Shown here: piece after piece, positions 21,431-28,429 of the stretch
Numbering within the stretch: the first letter of the stretch is position 1
Layout of the letters: the number at the start of each line of letters is the position of its first letter
From: a virus
Length of the DNA: 38,260 nucleotides
Virus record (IMG/VR): IMGVR_UViG_3300035099_000171
Coordinates: 1 to 38,260 of that record
Direction: 5' to 3' (one strand)
Notes under the pieces: model-generated
What the model was told of the DNA's origin: nothing
What the model saw: the letters and a program-made list of their open reading frames with translations, nothing else
The model's database searches: none
Made by a program: the position numbers and the translations under genes

Positions 21431-21580
21431 AGATGTCTGTTGCTTAATTGTATAAATTGCTTCTCGCTTGGCACGAGTATAATAAGGAGATTGATAATGA
21501 AGAAAGTCATCAACATTATCAATCTCATATTTCTTCATTGTTTTTTTTATAATTTTTATTGCTTTTTCATAGTCATTCAT
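21377..21580 (-). CDS. DnaA-domain-IV-like small protein (leftward copy, shortened)
   Basis: This 67-aa protein has YYTRAKREAIYTIKQQTSLTMSDIRRLL (33-60), closely resembling YCTDARREAILRI... of the rightward gene. The second helix ends abruptly at SVVSQRL, so the recognition helix is lost or incomplete. ATG 21580 overlaps the RusA stop by 8 bases, which supports translation. Its last 18 codons are antisense to the end of the rightward gene and use CGC/CGT arginine codons, otherwise rare here. Confidence 0.55.
   Translation of the reverse strand: MNDYEKAIKIIKKTMKKYEIDNVDDFLHYQSPYYTRAKREAIYTIKQQTSLTMSDIRRLLSVVSQRL
21496..21548 (+). terminator. Rightward terminator with a competing hairpin
   Basis: AATGAAGAAA (21496-21505) pairs with TTTCTTCATT (21530-21539), followed by G and eight T's (21541-21548): a Rho-independent terminator form for the rightward operon. 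A second perfect 13-bp stem (21487-21499 with 21514-21526) shares four bases (21496-21499) with it and so competes. The whole element lies inside the coding part of the leftward DnaA-like gene. Confidence 0.55.
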
Positions 21581-22007
21581 TGCAGAGATATAATACTTTT
21601 TCTTCCCTTTTTTTTAATTCAAAATTTATAAATGGCTCATCAGTATAAACTTTTATTGCTTTTATATGCCATATTTGGCTATCATCTCTATATGCAATTC
21701 CTCTTAATGCGTCTTTTAGAAGTTTCAGTAAATTGTCAAGGTCTGGTTTTTTGTTATGAACTAAATTCATTCTCTTAAATCTTTTTGGGATGCTTTTAGG
21801 TTTTGGTAATCCGAACACTACTTCTAACATCAATGCCTCACCATTAAAGTATTTTTCTCCCTTTTGGCTAATATATTCATATTTAATTTTTTCTTCTGCC
21901 TCTACCGTCTTTGAAGGAGTATAAGAAAATATTGCTCCTGTTTTCTTGTTTCTAACAACTCTTGCCCTCGCCTTTGGGACTGGTATCATATTTATTTTTA
22001 TTTTCAT
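21573..22007 (-). CDS. rusA: RusA-family Holliday junction resolvase
   Basis: This 144-aa protein has the RusA core KPDLDNLLKLLKDALRGIAYRDDSQI (about 87-112), including acidic residues D89, D91 and D99 and the D108-D109 pair needed for metal-dependent cutting. The N-terminus MKIKINMIPVPKARARV also matches. It resolves four-way junctions formed by the RecT pathway before packaging. It overlaps the following DnaA-like gene by 8 bases. The usual RusA length is about 120-140 aa. Confidence 0.9.
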   Translation of the reverse strand: MKIKINMIPVPKARARVVRNKKTGAIFSYTPSKTVEAEEKIKYEYISQKGEKYFNGEALMLEVVFGLPKPKSIPKRFKRMNLVHNKKPDLDNLLKLLKDALRGIAYRDDSQIWHIKAIKVYTDEPFINFELKKREEKVLYLCNE

Positions 22008-22027
22008 TTTTTACTCTCCTATTTTAA

Positions 22028-22492
22028 TTAGTTAATTACTTCATTTTTAATTTCAAAATGCATAAAATCCTTAATTGTCTTCCATCTGCCACCCCAGATA
22101 AATCCATTATTCTCAAACACTTGAATTACTTTCAGTGGTATATCTCTTTTCCAAAGATGTCTTCCCTTCTCTGTTGCCTGCCAACCAATATAATATCCGT
22201 TAGTAGCAGGATTAATATCCACTGCTATTCCCCAGGAATGTAAACTCTTATTTTTACTTCCTCTCATCTGTCTATTGCAATATGTCTGCACCACATCAAA
22301 ACAATATTGTATTTCATCGTCTGCTTTTAATTTCTCAATCATAATATCTACCATATTAAAATATTTCCATACTTTTTTATGCACTAATACTTTATGTCCT
22401 AAAAATTCTATTTTGACAAGATTATTCTTGATAAAGTTTCTATCGTCAGGATTACCTAATAGTTGATATAATCTTTTTTGCCTACTTGTCAT
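22028..22492 (-). CDS. Endolysin, M15-family peptidase (VanY/L-Ala-D-Glu type)
   Basis: This 154-aa protein has the M15 zinc motif LHSWGIAVDINPATN (H85, D92) and the third ligand in FMHFEI (H145), with FIWGGRWKT before it. This is the layout of phage M15 endolysins that cut the peptide part of murein. There is no signal peptide, so it would need a holin. It lies in the early-left operon beside RusA, well away from the holin-like genes at 140-601. Confidence 0.85.
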   Translation of the reverse strand: MTSRQKRLYQLLGNPDDRNFIKNNLVKIEFLGHKVLVHKKVWKYFNMVDIMIEKLKADDEIQYCFDVVQTYCNRQMRGSKNKSLHSWGIAVDINPATNGYYIGWQATEKGRHLWKRDIPLKVIQVFENNGFIWGGRWKTIKDFMHFEIKNEVIN

Positions 22493-22540
22493 CTTTCACT
22501 CTCCTTACTAATATAATTGTGAAAATTTAATTGTTTCCAT

Positions 22541-22915
22541 CTATTCTCCAACTCTCTGTATTTTCTGTATTTTATGCTCATATATATTTCCCATGACTTC
22601 AATATTTTCTGGATTGTCATCGCTTATTAACAATAATTGATTAGGATTTTTCTGAAGTTTCATACAAAGACAATTGTTCTTATACACAATAGTCCCAACA
22701 ATCCCGTAATAGTCCACTATATCACCCTCGTAAATTTCTGTATAATTTTTATCCATTAGCCCAGTAAATTGCCCAATAGTATGTTCAACCACTATGAATT
22801 CTCCAAATCTATTCGTAATCAGATATACATCTTCTCTTTTAGATAGATATCCATATATCCAAACCCAGCAGTCTGTGGTGCCTTCATGGCGTCCTCTAAA
22901 TTTTATCTCTCTCAT
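22541..22915 (-). CDS. YopX-family protein 1
   Basis: This 124-aa protein begins MREIKFRGRHEG, has QFTGLMDKNYTEIYEGDIVDYYG (about 60-82) and ends IEVMGNIYEH. These are the marks of YopX proteins, small phage proteins of unknown function common in Gram-positive phages. It is one of three in this operon. Its GGGAGGTAAAAAATGAGAG start region matches those of the other YopX genes. Confidence 0.8.
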   Translation of the reverse strand: MREIKFRGRHEGTTDCWVWIYGYLSKREDVYLITNRFGEFIVVEHTIGQFTGLMDKNYTEIYEGDIVDYYGIVGTIVYKNNCLCMKLQKNPNQLLLISDDNPENIEVMGNIYEHKIQKIQRVGE

Positions 22916-22968
22916 TTTTTACCTCCCTTTTTTTAATATTATTTCTACATAATAAATATCCGTCATAT

Positions 22969-23376
22969 TTATTTCCTTTCTTTCACCTCCATTTCAATTC
23001 CTTCATATTTATTTCCAATCACTTCAAGGCCTCTCAAAGTTTCTCCAACCGCAGGAGCACCCAATCTGCTATTTCTTCTATTGTCAATTCCTACTTTTCT
23101 AAATTCCAATCCTGTAAAAATTATTTCATACACTCCATATTTCTGTCCAGTTATTCTTCTCTCTAATACAATATCTCCTTCGCAAATTTCTTTACCTTGC
23201 TTATCTAATAAACCTGTAAATAGTAGAAGTTCTATATTTTCATCGTTAAGTTTTGCAAATGTATCTGGTAAAAAATTCTCTTTTTCGCTCAAATACACAC
23301 TTCCGTCTACATAATTTATATCCACAACAAACCACATTTTGTTGTTAAACCACGCTTTAAATTTTATCTCTCTCAT
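22969..23376 (-). CDS. YopX-family protein 2
   Basis: This 135-aa protein begins MREIKFKAWFNNKMW and has LLFTGLLDKQGKEICEGDIVLERR and LEVIGNKYEG, the YopX pattern. Its ATG and first codons overlap the 3' end of the next upstream gene by 20 bases, with AAAGGAGG in front. It is different enough from YopX 1 to be an old paralogue rather than a recent copy. Confidence 0.8.
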   Translation of the reverse strand: MREIKFKAWFNNKMWFVVDINYVDGSVYLSEKENFLPDTFAKLNDENIELLLFTGLLDKQGKEICEGDIVLERRITGQKYGVYEIIFTGLEFRKVGIDNRRNSRLGAPAVGETLRGLEVIGNKYEGIEMEVKERK

Positions 23377-23710
23377 TTTTATTTACCTCCTTTACTAATA
23401 ACTCTCTTATTTTTTGTGCTTCTTTTTTAGAAAGATAAAACCCAAATGGACAATATACATGACCTTTCAAAACAGGTATTACTTCTGTAATTAAGTCTTC
23501 AAAACAAACTGCCCTTTGTTTATGGTGTGAATTTGAATAAAAACACAGAGTGTCTATTCCTCCTTCTTCCCACCCAACAGAACATTTAATATCTTTTATT
23601 ACAGGTTTACATATTTTTGCAATTTTCTCAATAATAATATAGGCATAGTTATCTATTTCTACGAGGGTTTCAATATACTTTTTTACCATTTCATTTAAAT
23701 TATTATTCAT
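23357..23710 (-). CDS. Hypothetical protein
   Basis: This 117-aa protein starts at ATG 23710; a TTG further upstream lies inside the methyltransferase end. The first 35 residues are helical and then there are scattered cysteines (IKCSVGWEEGG, LCFYS, RAVCFEDL, VYCPFGFYLSKKEAQKIREL). The YCPFGFYLS segment might be a metal- or disulphide-linked turn. Its end overlaps YopX 2 by 20 bases. The family was not recognised. Confidence 0.58.
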   Translation of the reverse strand: MNNNLNEMVKKYIETLVEIDNYAYIIIEKIAKICKPVIKDIKCSVGWEEGGIDTLCFYSNSHHKQRAVCFEDLITEVIPVLKGHVYCPFGFYLSKKEAQKIRELLVKEVNKNERDKI

Positions 23711-23712
23711 AT

Positions 23713-24168
23713 TTATTTCCAATCAAATAATGGCAAGGATTTTTCTATATTTAAAGATTTCGGAAAACCTTGTGAGTAAATCCAGCAAATCGTATCCTTA
23801 ATAATCCATCCCGCATCTTCTATCGCACAAGCCAATCTATGCCAAGTCCTTGTCCCGCCAAAACATAAAAGAGTTGCTCCTGGTTTGGCTACTCTTAATA
23901 CTTCTTTCCATAATCCAACTGAAAAAGATATTCCTGTTCCATCCCATTTTTGTCCCATAAATCCACGAGACATATATGCTGATTTTGATTTTGTCATTGC
24001 ATAATTTTCTTTTTCGGGATTTGCATTTCCAAATCTTTTTGTAATACTTGTTAAGTTATACGGCGGGTCAGTTATAATAGTATCAATGGAGTTATCTGGT
24101 ATTTCTTTCAAAATTTCTACACAATCCCCACATACTATCTTGTTAATAAAATCTTTTGGGAATTCCAT
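23713..24168 (-). pseudogene. Truncated DNA methyltransferase (DPPY type)
   Basis: This 151-aa protein has CGDCVEILKEIPDNSIDTIITDPPYNL (DPPY at 34-37) and continues LWKEVLRVAKPGATLLCFGGTRTWHRLACAIEDAGWIIKDTICWIYSQGFPKS, the N-terminal half of beta-class adenine/cytosine-N4 methyltransferases. The frame ends after NIEKSLPLFDWK. The target-recognition domain and the SAM-binding FxGxG segment found in the C-terminal half (usual total about 250-350 aa) are absent. It is probably inactive, or a remnant. It may once have protected the genome from host restriction. Confidence 0.7.
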
Positions 24169-24192
24169 ATTTTATCTCTCTCATTTTTTACT
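24169..24192 (-). other. YopX-start scar in front of the methyltransferase
   Basis: On the minus strand the sequence AAAAAATGAGAGAGATAAAA just before the methyltransferase start matches the start region of YopX genes 1 and 2 (ATGAGAGAGATAAAATTT). Here the frame leaves the YopX sequence after MREIK and stops at a TAA 13 codons on. It looks like the left edge of a replaced or recombined YopX gene. Confidence 0.5.
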
Positions 24193-24231
24193 TGTCTTTC
24201 TCTATATGTGGCTCATCTTTAATCTGTCCAT

Positions 24232-24492
24232 TCATTCTTCTTTCTTCATTTTTGCCAGCCAGCCAACTAATACAATCTTATCTCCTTCATAAACTTCTTT
24301 CCCATTTTCTTCTGAATCAGGGTATTGCATTAAAACTACTTGTTTAGAAGTTCTAAATTCCTCCTTGCGTTCTCCATTCTCGTCCCACTCTATCCAAACA
24401 ACAAAATCATCATCAATATTCCACTCAATTCTTTTAACTCTACACATTCTCTGATTTACAAAATCCCACACTCTAAACTTTATTTTTTCCAT
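24232..24492 (-). CDS. YopX-family protein 3 (short)
   Basis: This 86-aa protein begins MEKIKFRVWDFVNQRMCRV and has EENGKEVYEGDKIVLVG, the YopX pattern, but ends at WLAKMKKEE. The C-terminal beta region present in the other two (124 and 135 aa) is missing. The 3' end lies close to the scar at 24169-24192, so recombination may have removed it. Confidence 0.7.
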   Translation of the reverse strand: MEKIKFRVWDFVNQRMCRVKRIEWNIDDDFVVWIEWDENGERKEEFRTSKQVVLMQYPDSEENGKEVYEGDKIVLVGWLAKMKKEE

Positions 24493-24510
24493 TTTTATAT
24501 ACCCTCCTTA

Positions 24511-24831
24511 TTAAAAATCTCCACACAGTCGTGTTGCGGCATAACAAACACCAAGTTCGCAACTCGGTCTATAACCTGGACAAGTTTCACCAAGGCAATC
24601 TTCTGGCTTGGGATAATTATTCTGCCTTAAATAAGAAATAGCAACCTCTGTTTCAGCAATAGGCATAGGAACAGGATTAGCACTTAAATCTGTCCATTCA
24701 TCCAATCTCCATTTAGTGATAGGTTGAGATAAACAATTAGAACAAATATAGGATGTAGATGCTACATCTACTGAAATAGGAGCTTTCTCTATCTTACCAC
24801 ATTTATAACATTCCTTATATATCTTTTTCAT
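24511..24831 (-). CDS. Cysteine-rich protein with N-terminal zinc ribbon
   Basis: This 106-aa protein has CYKCG (8-12) and CSNC (30-33), a clear zinc ribbon, and later CLGETCPGYRPSCELGVCYAATRLCGDF, with five cysteines in the last 28 residues, possibly a second metal site. AAAGGAGGTG precedes the ATG. Two zinc sites suggest a nucleic-acid or host-protein contact. No family name is assigned. Confidence 0.65.
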   Translation of the reverse strand: MKKIYKECYKCGKIEKAPISVDVASTSYICSNCLSQPITKWRLDEWTDLSANPVPMPIAETEVAISYLRQNNYPKPEDCLGETCPGYRPSCELGVCYAATRLCGDF

Positions 24832-25024
24832 TTTTATTCACCTCCTTTAAGTTTTTATTCTCAAACAACTTAATCAAATTCTCAATAGACATAATTTTAA
24901 TTTCTATACCACGAATAATTCGTTGTGTTTCCCAAGCAGTAGTATAATTTTTTACATAAAGATTATTAAAATCTTTTAGCATTGCTTCTTTAATTTTATT
25001 TTCTATTTCTTTTTTATTTTTCAT
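24815..25024 (-). CDS. Small helical hypothetical protein
   Basis: This 69-aa protein starts at ATG 25024, with AAAGGAAG 8 bases before it; an upstream GTG (25033) lies in that site. It is lysine- and glutamate-rich and helical throughout (NKKEIENKIKEAMLKDF and IEIKIMSIENLIKLFEN). It overlaps the start of the following zinc protein by 17 bases. No function can be assigned. Confidence 0.55.
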   Translation of the reverse strand: MKNKKEIENKIKEAMLKDFNNLYVKNYTTAWETQRIIRGIEIKIMSIENLIKLFENKNLKEVNKNEKDI

Positions 25025-25038
25025 TTTATTCACTTCCT

Positions 25039-25275
25039 TTAAAATAAATTTCCTTGACTATCTATCTGTCCTTCATATCCACACCACTTACATTTTGCAA
25101 AAACTAAAAATATTAATGGGTCATCAGTTTTATAATGAATATTACTAAAATCTGGATAACTATGCCAACCACATCTGCAACTTAATTTTCTATACCATTT
25201 ACACCATCTTAAAAAAATGTTTCCATAAATAAATAAAACTGAAAAACTTATTATTATCATAAATATTATTTTCAT
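25039..25275 (-). CDS. Membrane-anchored zinc-ribbon protein
   Basis: This 78-aa protein has an N-terminal hydrophobic segment (residues 2-22), then RWCKWYRKLSCRCGWH and, at the end, FAKCKWCGYEGQ. The two CxC/CxxC pairs would bind zinc on the cytoplasmic or outer side. It overlaps the previous gene (25272-25529) by 4 bases. The role is unknown; a host-membrane interaction protein is possible. Confidence 0.6.
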   Translation of the reverse strand: MKIIFMIIISFSVLFIYGNIFLRWCKWYRKLSCRCGWHSYPDFSNIHYKTDDPLIFLVFAKCKWCGYEGQIDSQGNLF

Positions 25276-25529
25276 TTTTCACTCTCCTTTTTTCTTTCTT
25301 CTATAAACATTGCACATTTCCATTCACCTATTGTGTTACTGGAATTATATATCATCAAATCCAGAATTTTTTTTGCAAGAGATTTGGAATTGCAGAGTTT
25401 GTAATTATATTCCATATGCAATTCCCAGATAATACACGATTTTCCCGTATATTTGGCATTATGTTGACACCTCACACAATAAGTCTCATAAAAAAATCCC
25501 GCTTCGGTTGCATTTGCAAAATATCCCAT
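25272..25529 (-). CDS. Conserved phage cysteine protein (MGYFxNxTE type)
   Basis: This 85-aa protein begins MGYFANATEAGFFYETYCVRCQH and has CIIWELHMEYNY. The start pattern MGYFxNxTE...YCxxC followed by C..WxLH is seen in small phage and prophage proteins of unknown function. The cysteines at 18, 21 and 32 plus a histidine could bind a metal. It is preceded by GGAGATGAGAAAAAG. Confidence 0.65.
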   Translation of the reverse strand: MGYFANATEAGFFYETYCVRCQHNAKYTGKSCIIWELHMEYNYKLCNSKSLAKKILDLMIYNSSNTIGEWKCAMFIEERKKESEK

Positions 25530-25538
25530 TACTTTTTC

Positions 25539-26096
25539 TCATCTCCTCTTTATTCTTTTAAAAGTTCTTGAAATTTTTATTGCATAACTTAAAAAGTATG
25601 GTCTATTGAATTGATAAGCAAAGCAATAGAAATCATCTTCTGCACATTTTTGATGTATTTCTTTAATTCTCAATGCACACATTGTAGCATAAAAATTTTC
25701 TTTTGTCCATTTAATATTATATTTTCTCATTATTTCTTTTGCTTGCTTCTGTTTTTTTTGAGATGGTCTTATCAATCCATAAGGATATTTACAGCCTTTC
25801 ACTCCCTCTACCGCTCCAATTGTTTTAAGCCATCTGTAATCTATTCCAACTATCTTACTTATTCTTTCTTCTAACTCTTTCCAGTAGGGGTGAGCAAGAG
25901 AAGGAGATAAAGAACTGACAGGGATAGGGACAATTTTCATATCTCTTTTCATTCTATTGTTGCAGATAATTATTGCTACAATTGTTGCTATCACTATAAT
26001 TACTATCGCAGTCCAAAACAATATTTTTTTTCTTCTCATTCTTTTTCGTCTTGCTTCCTCTTGATAGTATCTCACTAACAACAAATTAGTAATCAT
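25539..26096 (-). CDS. Membrane-anchored lysozyme/transglycosylase-like protein
   Basis: This 185-aa protein has a basic start, a membrane segment at 25-45 and then an outside domain. KIVGIDYRWLKTIGAVEGVKGC...YGLIRPSQ (about 81-113) resembles the catalytic start of SLT-type transglycosylases (Glu97 followed by a G-L-x-x-x-S/Q turn). A later helix, CAEDDFYCFAYQFN, is like their YN motif. Similarity is weak and the enzyme could be inactive. It starts directly after the nuclease stop, among early genes. Cell-wall opening during infection or superinfection control are possible roles. Confidence 0.45.
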   Translation of the reverse strand: MITNLLLVRYYQEEARRKRMRRKKILFWTAIVIIVIATIVAIIICNNRMKRDMKIVPIPVSSLSPSLAHPYWKELEERISKIVGIDYRWLKTIGAVEGVKGCKYPYGLIRPSQKKQKQAKEIMRKYNIKWTKENFYATMCALRIKEIHQKCAEDDFYCFAYQFNRPYFLSYAIKISRTFKRIKRR

Positions 26097-27164
26097 TTAT
26101 TTCACCTCAAACCTTGTTGTAATATCTATTTTTCTTACTTGCTCAACTATGTCTTGTAAATCAATTCTCTTTTTTATTTCAGTAGTAATTTTTCTTTTGT
26201 CAACATTAAGACAATCCATTACATCAATTCCTTTTTCTTCACATTTAGAAATCAATTCTCTCACATTCCATTTCCAATTCTCTATCGCTTTTATTCCTGC
26301 AACTACATCATTATATTTTATTTCTCCTTTTTCCTTGCAATGCTCTTTAAGAAGATTTTTTATTTCTGCAATTTTTTTGTCAAGTCTGATATATTCTTTG
26401 ATGAGGGCCTGTGGACTTTCTAAAATGTATGTCTTATCTTTCTTACTTCTCATTTCTTCGCAATTTTCCCAGTAATCACAATTCACGCAATGAGAAGACA
26501 ATTTAGCAGGAAATTCTTTTTCATTTTCTATCATCTCAACTAAAAACAAAATTTTCTTCTCTATTTTAGAAATTTCATCTAATTTTATTTCCCATTCCTT
26601 TGTCCAAGCGAAATTAACAAAATCAAACTCAACAAAAATGTTTTTGATTTTAGGAAAAATTTTTGAAATCAAAAAAGCATAAGTTTCTAATTGTAGTTTA
26701 TCAGTCTGCAATGAATATCCTGTCTTGTAGTCAACTATTTTTATAGTGTTATTTTTTTGATATACTACATCCATCTTCCCTCTAAACCAGACATCTTTTG
26801 CTAACCAGTCAACTTCAATTCCTTCTTCATTTATTGCCACTTCTTTTTCTATCCCTATTATACCATCTGTTTCTATTTCTTTTGAAGATAGATAATTATC
26901 AAGATTTTCTTTTATTTTTTCCACATCTTCTACATCTAATTTATATTTAGACAAAACTTCATCCTGAATTTCATCTTTTCTTTCCCACAGAGTAGAAACT
27001 TTTTTTATCTTACATTCTGAAACATAATTAGCAAGTATTGAATGCACAATTTCACCGATAATTAAATTTTCTGATTTTGGGACTTTAATCTTGTCAACAT
27101 ATTTTAATTTAAATTGTTGCGGACAGACTTGAAAAGTATTTAATGCACTATAAGAATATGTCAT
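26097..27164 (-). CDS. RecB/Cas4-like PD-(D/E)XK nuclease with Fe-S cysteines
   Basis: This 355-aa protein has YSALNTFQVCPQQFKLKY (C14), GEIVH (H41), GKMDVVY (D132), VDYKTG (D145, K147) and QLETYAF (Q158, Y162): the RecB-family nuclease motifs in order. CVNCDYWENC (C226, C229, C235) plus C14 form the 4Fe-4S set of AddB/Cas4-type enzymes. It overlaps recT by 4 bases. It should resect double-strand ends to give single strands for RecT. Confidence 0.88.
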   Translation of the reverse strand: MTYSYSALNTFQVCPQQFKLKYVDKIKVPKSENLIIGEIVHSILANYVSECKIKKVSTLWERKDEIQDEVLSKYKLDVEDVEKIKENLDNYLSSKEIETDGIIGIEKEVAINEEGIEVDWLAKDVWFRGKMDVVYQKNNTIKIVDYKTGYSLQTDKLQLETYAFLISKIFPKIKNIFVEFDFVNFAWTKEWEIKLDEISKIEKKILFLVEMIENEKEFPAKLSSHCVNCDYWENCEEMRSKKDKTYILESPQALIKEYIRLDKKIAEIKNLLKEHCKEKGEIKYNDVVAGIKAIENWKWNVRELISKCEEKGIDVMDCLNVDKRKITTEIKKRIDLQDIVEQVRKIDITTRFEVK

Positions 27165-28126
27165 TGTTTTTTCTCCTTTTCACTTTTTAATTTTAAATTT
27201 AATTGCTCTGCAAGTTCTTTAATGAAATTATCCTTCTGTTCTTCTGTCAAGTCCTTGCTTGAATTGACCCCAAAATTCTGTTGCAATAAAACTCTGTATT
27301 CTTCGTCTAAAATTCCTAATTTATTTTGTAATTCTTTTATTCTAATAATTTTTTTATCAACTTTTTTCTTCTCTGTTTCTTCTTCTTTTTTCCCATTCCC
27401 AACTTTTTTATCCAAGTCCATATTTAATCTCTCTTGCAATTTTTCTTCTCCTTTTTCTTCTCCATACACTTCCATATATTTTTTATAAATTTCTTCTCTC
27501 TCTGCCTCTCCATATCCCAGAGTTCCAAATAATTTTTCTATCGTTTCTGGATATTTTGATTTTGGAAGTTCTTTTACTTCCTCTTTTTGCAATTCTACTT
27601 TACCATTTACAATTTCCTCTGCCCCTAATTCTTCAGGAGTATATGCTCCACCAATTAGATGAGGACAAAACCATCTTGCACCATTGCTAATTGCCCTTGC
27701 AAAAAGCAAGTTTCTTGGATATTTCCCCCAGAGATTGTAATCCACTCCATCTTTGACTTTTGGCTTTAAAAGTCCTGCTTTTTCTGCGTCTTTTAAAGAA
27801 AAAGAAGAAGTTCCGATTTTCTCCCAACCATTTTCTTTCCTCTGAAAAAAATCTATAATACATTTTTCGTTACTATGCTCAATTACTTTATAATCATATT
27901 CTTTGCTCTCCTTAATCTTTTGTGCCATTAAATCCGCACCAATTGCGATTTTTCCCTGTATGATGTGAACCTTCGTCATTGACAATAATGGCGGTATTCC
28001 CAACTCTCTCCCAGCCAGAATTTTCACAATTGCTTGTGCTTCTGACTTTGCGTCAGAAAATAGACCACTCCTGAAAAAGATTTTCCCTAAATTCTCTGCT
28101 TCTTGTAATGTTATTTCTTCTACCAT
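27161..28126 (-). CDS. recT: RecT single-strand annealing protein
   Basis: This 321-aa protein has AIVKILAGRELGIPPLLSMTKVHIIQGKIAIGADLMA (about 31-67) and LFARAISNGARWFCPHLIGGAYTPEEL (about 144-170), the conserved RecT/Bet core. A charged, helical C-terminus (205-321) follows. I chose ATG 28126, preceded by AAGGGGTGA; a GTG at 28135 overlaps the HTH gene's stop. It anneals complementary strands, working with the nuclease and RusA. Confidence 0.9.
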   Translation of the reverse strand: MVEEITLQEAENLGKIFFRSGLFSDAKSEAQAIVKILAGRELGIPPLLSMTKVHIIQGKIAIGADLMAQKIKESKEYDYKVIEHSNEKCIIDFFQRKENGWEKIGTSSFSLKDAEKAGLLKPKVKDGVDYNLWGKYPRNLLFARAISNGARWFCPHLIGGAYTPEELGAEEIVNGKVELQKEEVKELPKSKYPETIEKLFGTLGYGEAEREEIYKKYMEVYGEEKGEEKLQERLNMDLDKKVGNGKKEEETEKKKVDKKIIRIKELQNKLGILDEEYRVLLQQNFGVNSSKDLTEEQKDNFIKELAEQLNLKLKSEKEKKQ

Positions 28127-28131
28127 ATTTC

Positions 28132-28314
28132 TCACCCCTTTTCTATTTTTTTAAAAATACTTTTCAGTCTTCTACTTGCTAACCGAGAAGGACTTGCCTT
28201 CCCTTCTTTCCAATTTTCAATTGTCTGTCTTCTTACTCCTACTGCATAAGCAATATTTTCAACACTATAGTATTTTTTCTTCAGTTTTTCCCATTGTTCT
28301 TTTGTTATTTCCAT
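28132..28314 (-). CDS. Small helix-turn-helix protein (candidate early repressor)
   Basis: This 60-aa protein is nearly all helix-turn-helix: YSVENIAYAVGVRRQTIENWKEGKASPS is the XRE-like two-helix pattern. AAAGGAGGAAAGTC precedes ATG 28314. It is the first gene after the early-left promoter, where palindromes lie, so autoregulation is likely. It lacks the peptidase-type C-terminus of lambda CI-like repressors. It may also bind the related palindromes at the late promoter and in the 18.7-kb region. Confidence 0.7.
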   Translation of the reverse strand: MEITKEQWEKLKKKYYSVENIAYAVGVRRQTIENWKEGKASPSRLASRRLKSIFKKIEKG

Positions 28315-28342
28315 GACTTTCCTCCTTTCTTATTTTTATTAT

Positions 28343-28370
28343 ATTATACCACAAATAACAATTTTGTCAA
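28343..28370 (-). promoter_or_regulatory. Early-left promoter
   Basis: On the minus strand TTGACA (28370-28365), 16-bp spacer, TATAAT (28348-28343), start near 28336, 22 bases before the HTH gene's ATG. The three TTTTGCAAAA-like dyads directly upstream (28374-28411) would let a bound protein touch the polymerase. Confidence 0.85.
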
Positions 28371-28373
28371 TAG

Positions 28374-28411
28374 TTTTGCAAAAAATTTTACAAAATATTG
28401 TTTTGCAAAAC
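28374..28411. promoter_or_regulatory. TTTTGCAAAA operator palindromes
   Basis: TTTTGCAAAA at 28374-28383, a near-copy ATTTTACAAAAT at 28385-28396, and GTTTTGCAAAAC at 28400-28411 lie just upstream of the -35. TTTTGCAAAA also occurs at 18696-18705 in the origin region. This suggests a shared DNA-binding protein acting at both places. Confidence 0.5.
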
Positions 28412-28429
28412 ATTTTTTACAGAAAAAAT

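Noticed and set aside
21457-21483. TTGCTT-15-TATAAT promoter-like string
   Set aside because: Spacer too short, poor -35, and the bases are explained as codons of the leftward DnaA-like gene.
28132-28314. Lysogeny module with CI-like repressor
   Set aside because: The HTH protein is only 60 aa, and no integrase, excisionase or att-like site was found, so temperate life is not supported.
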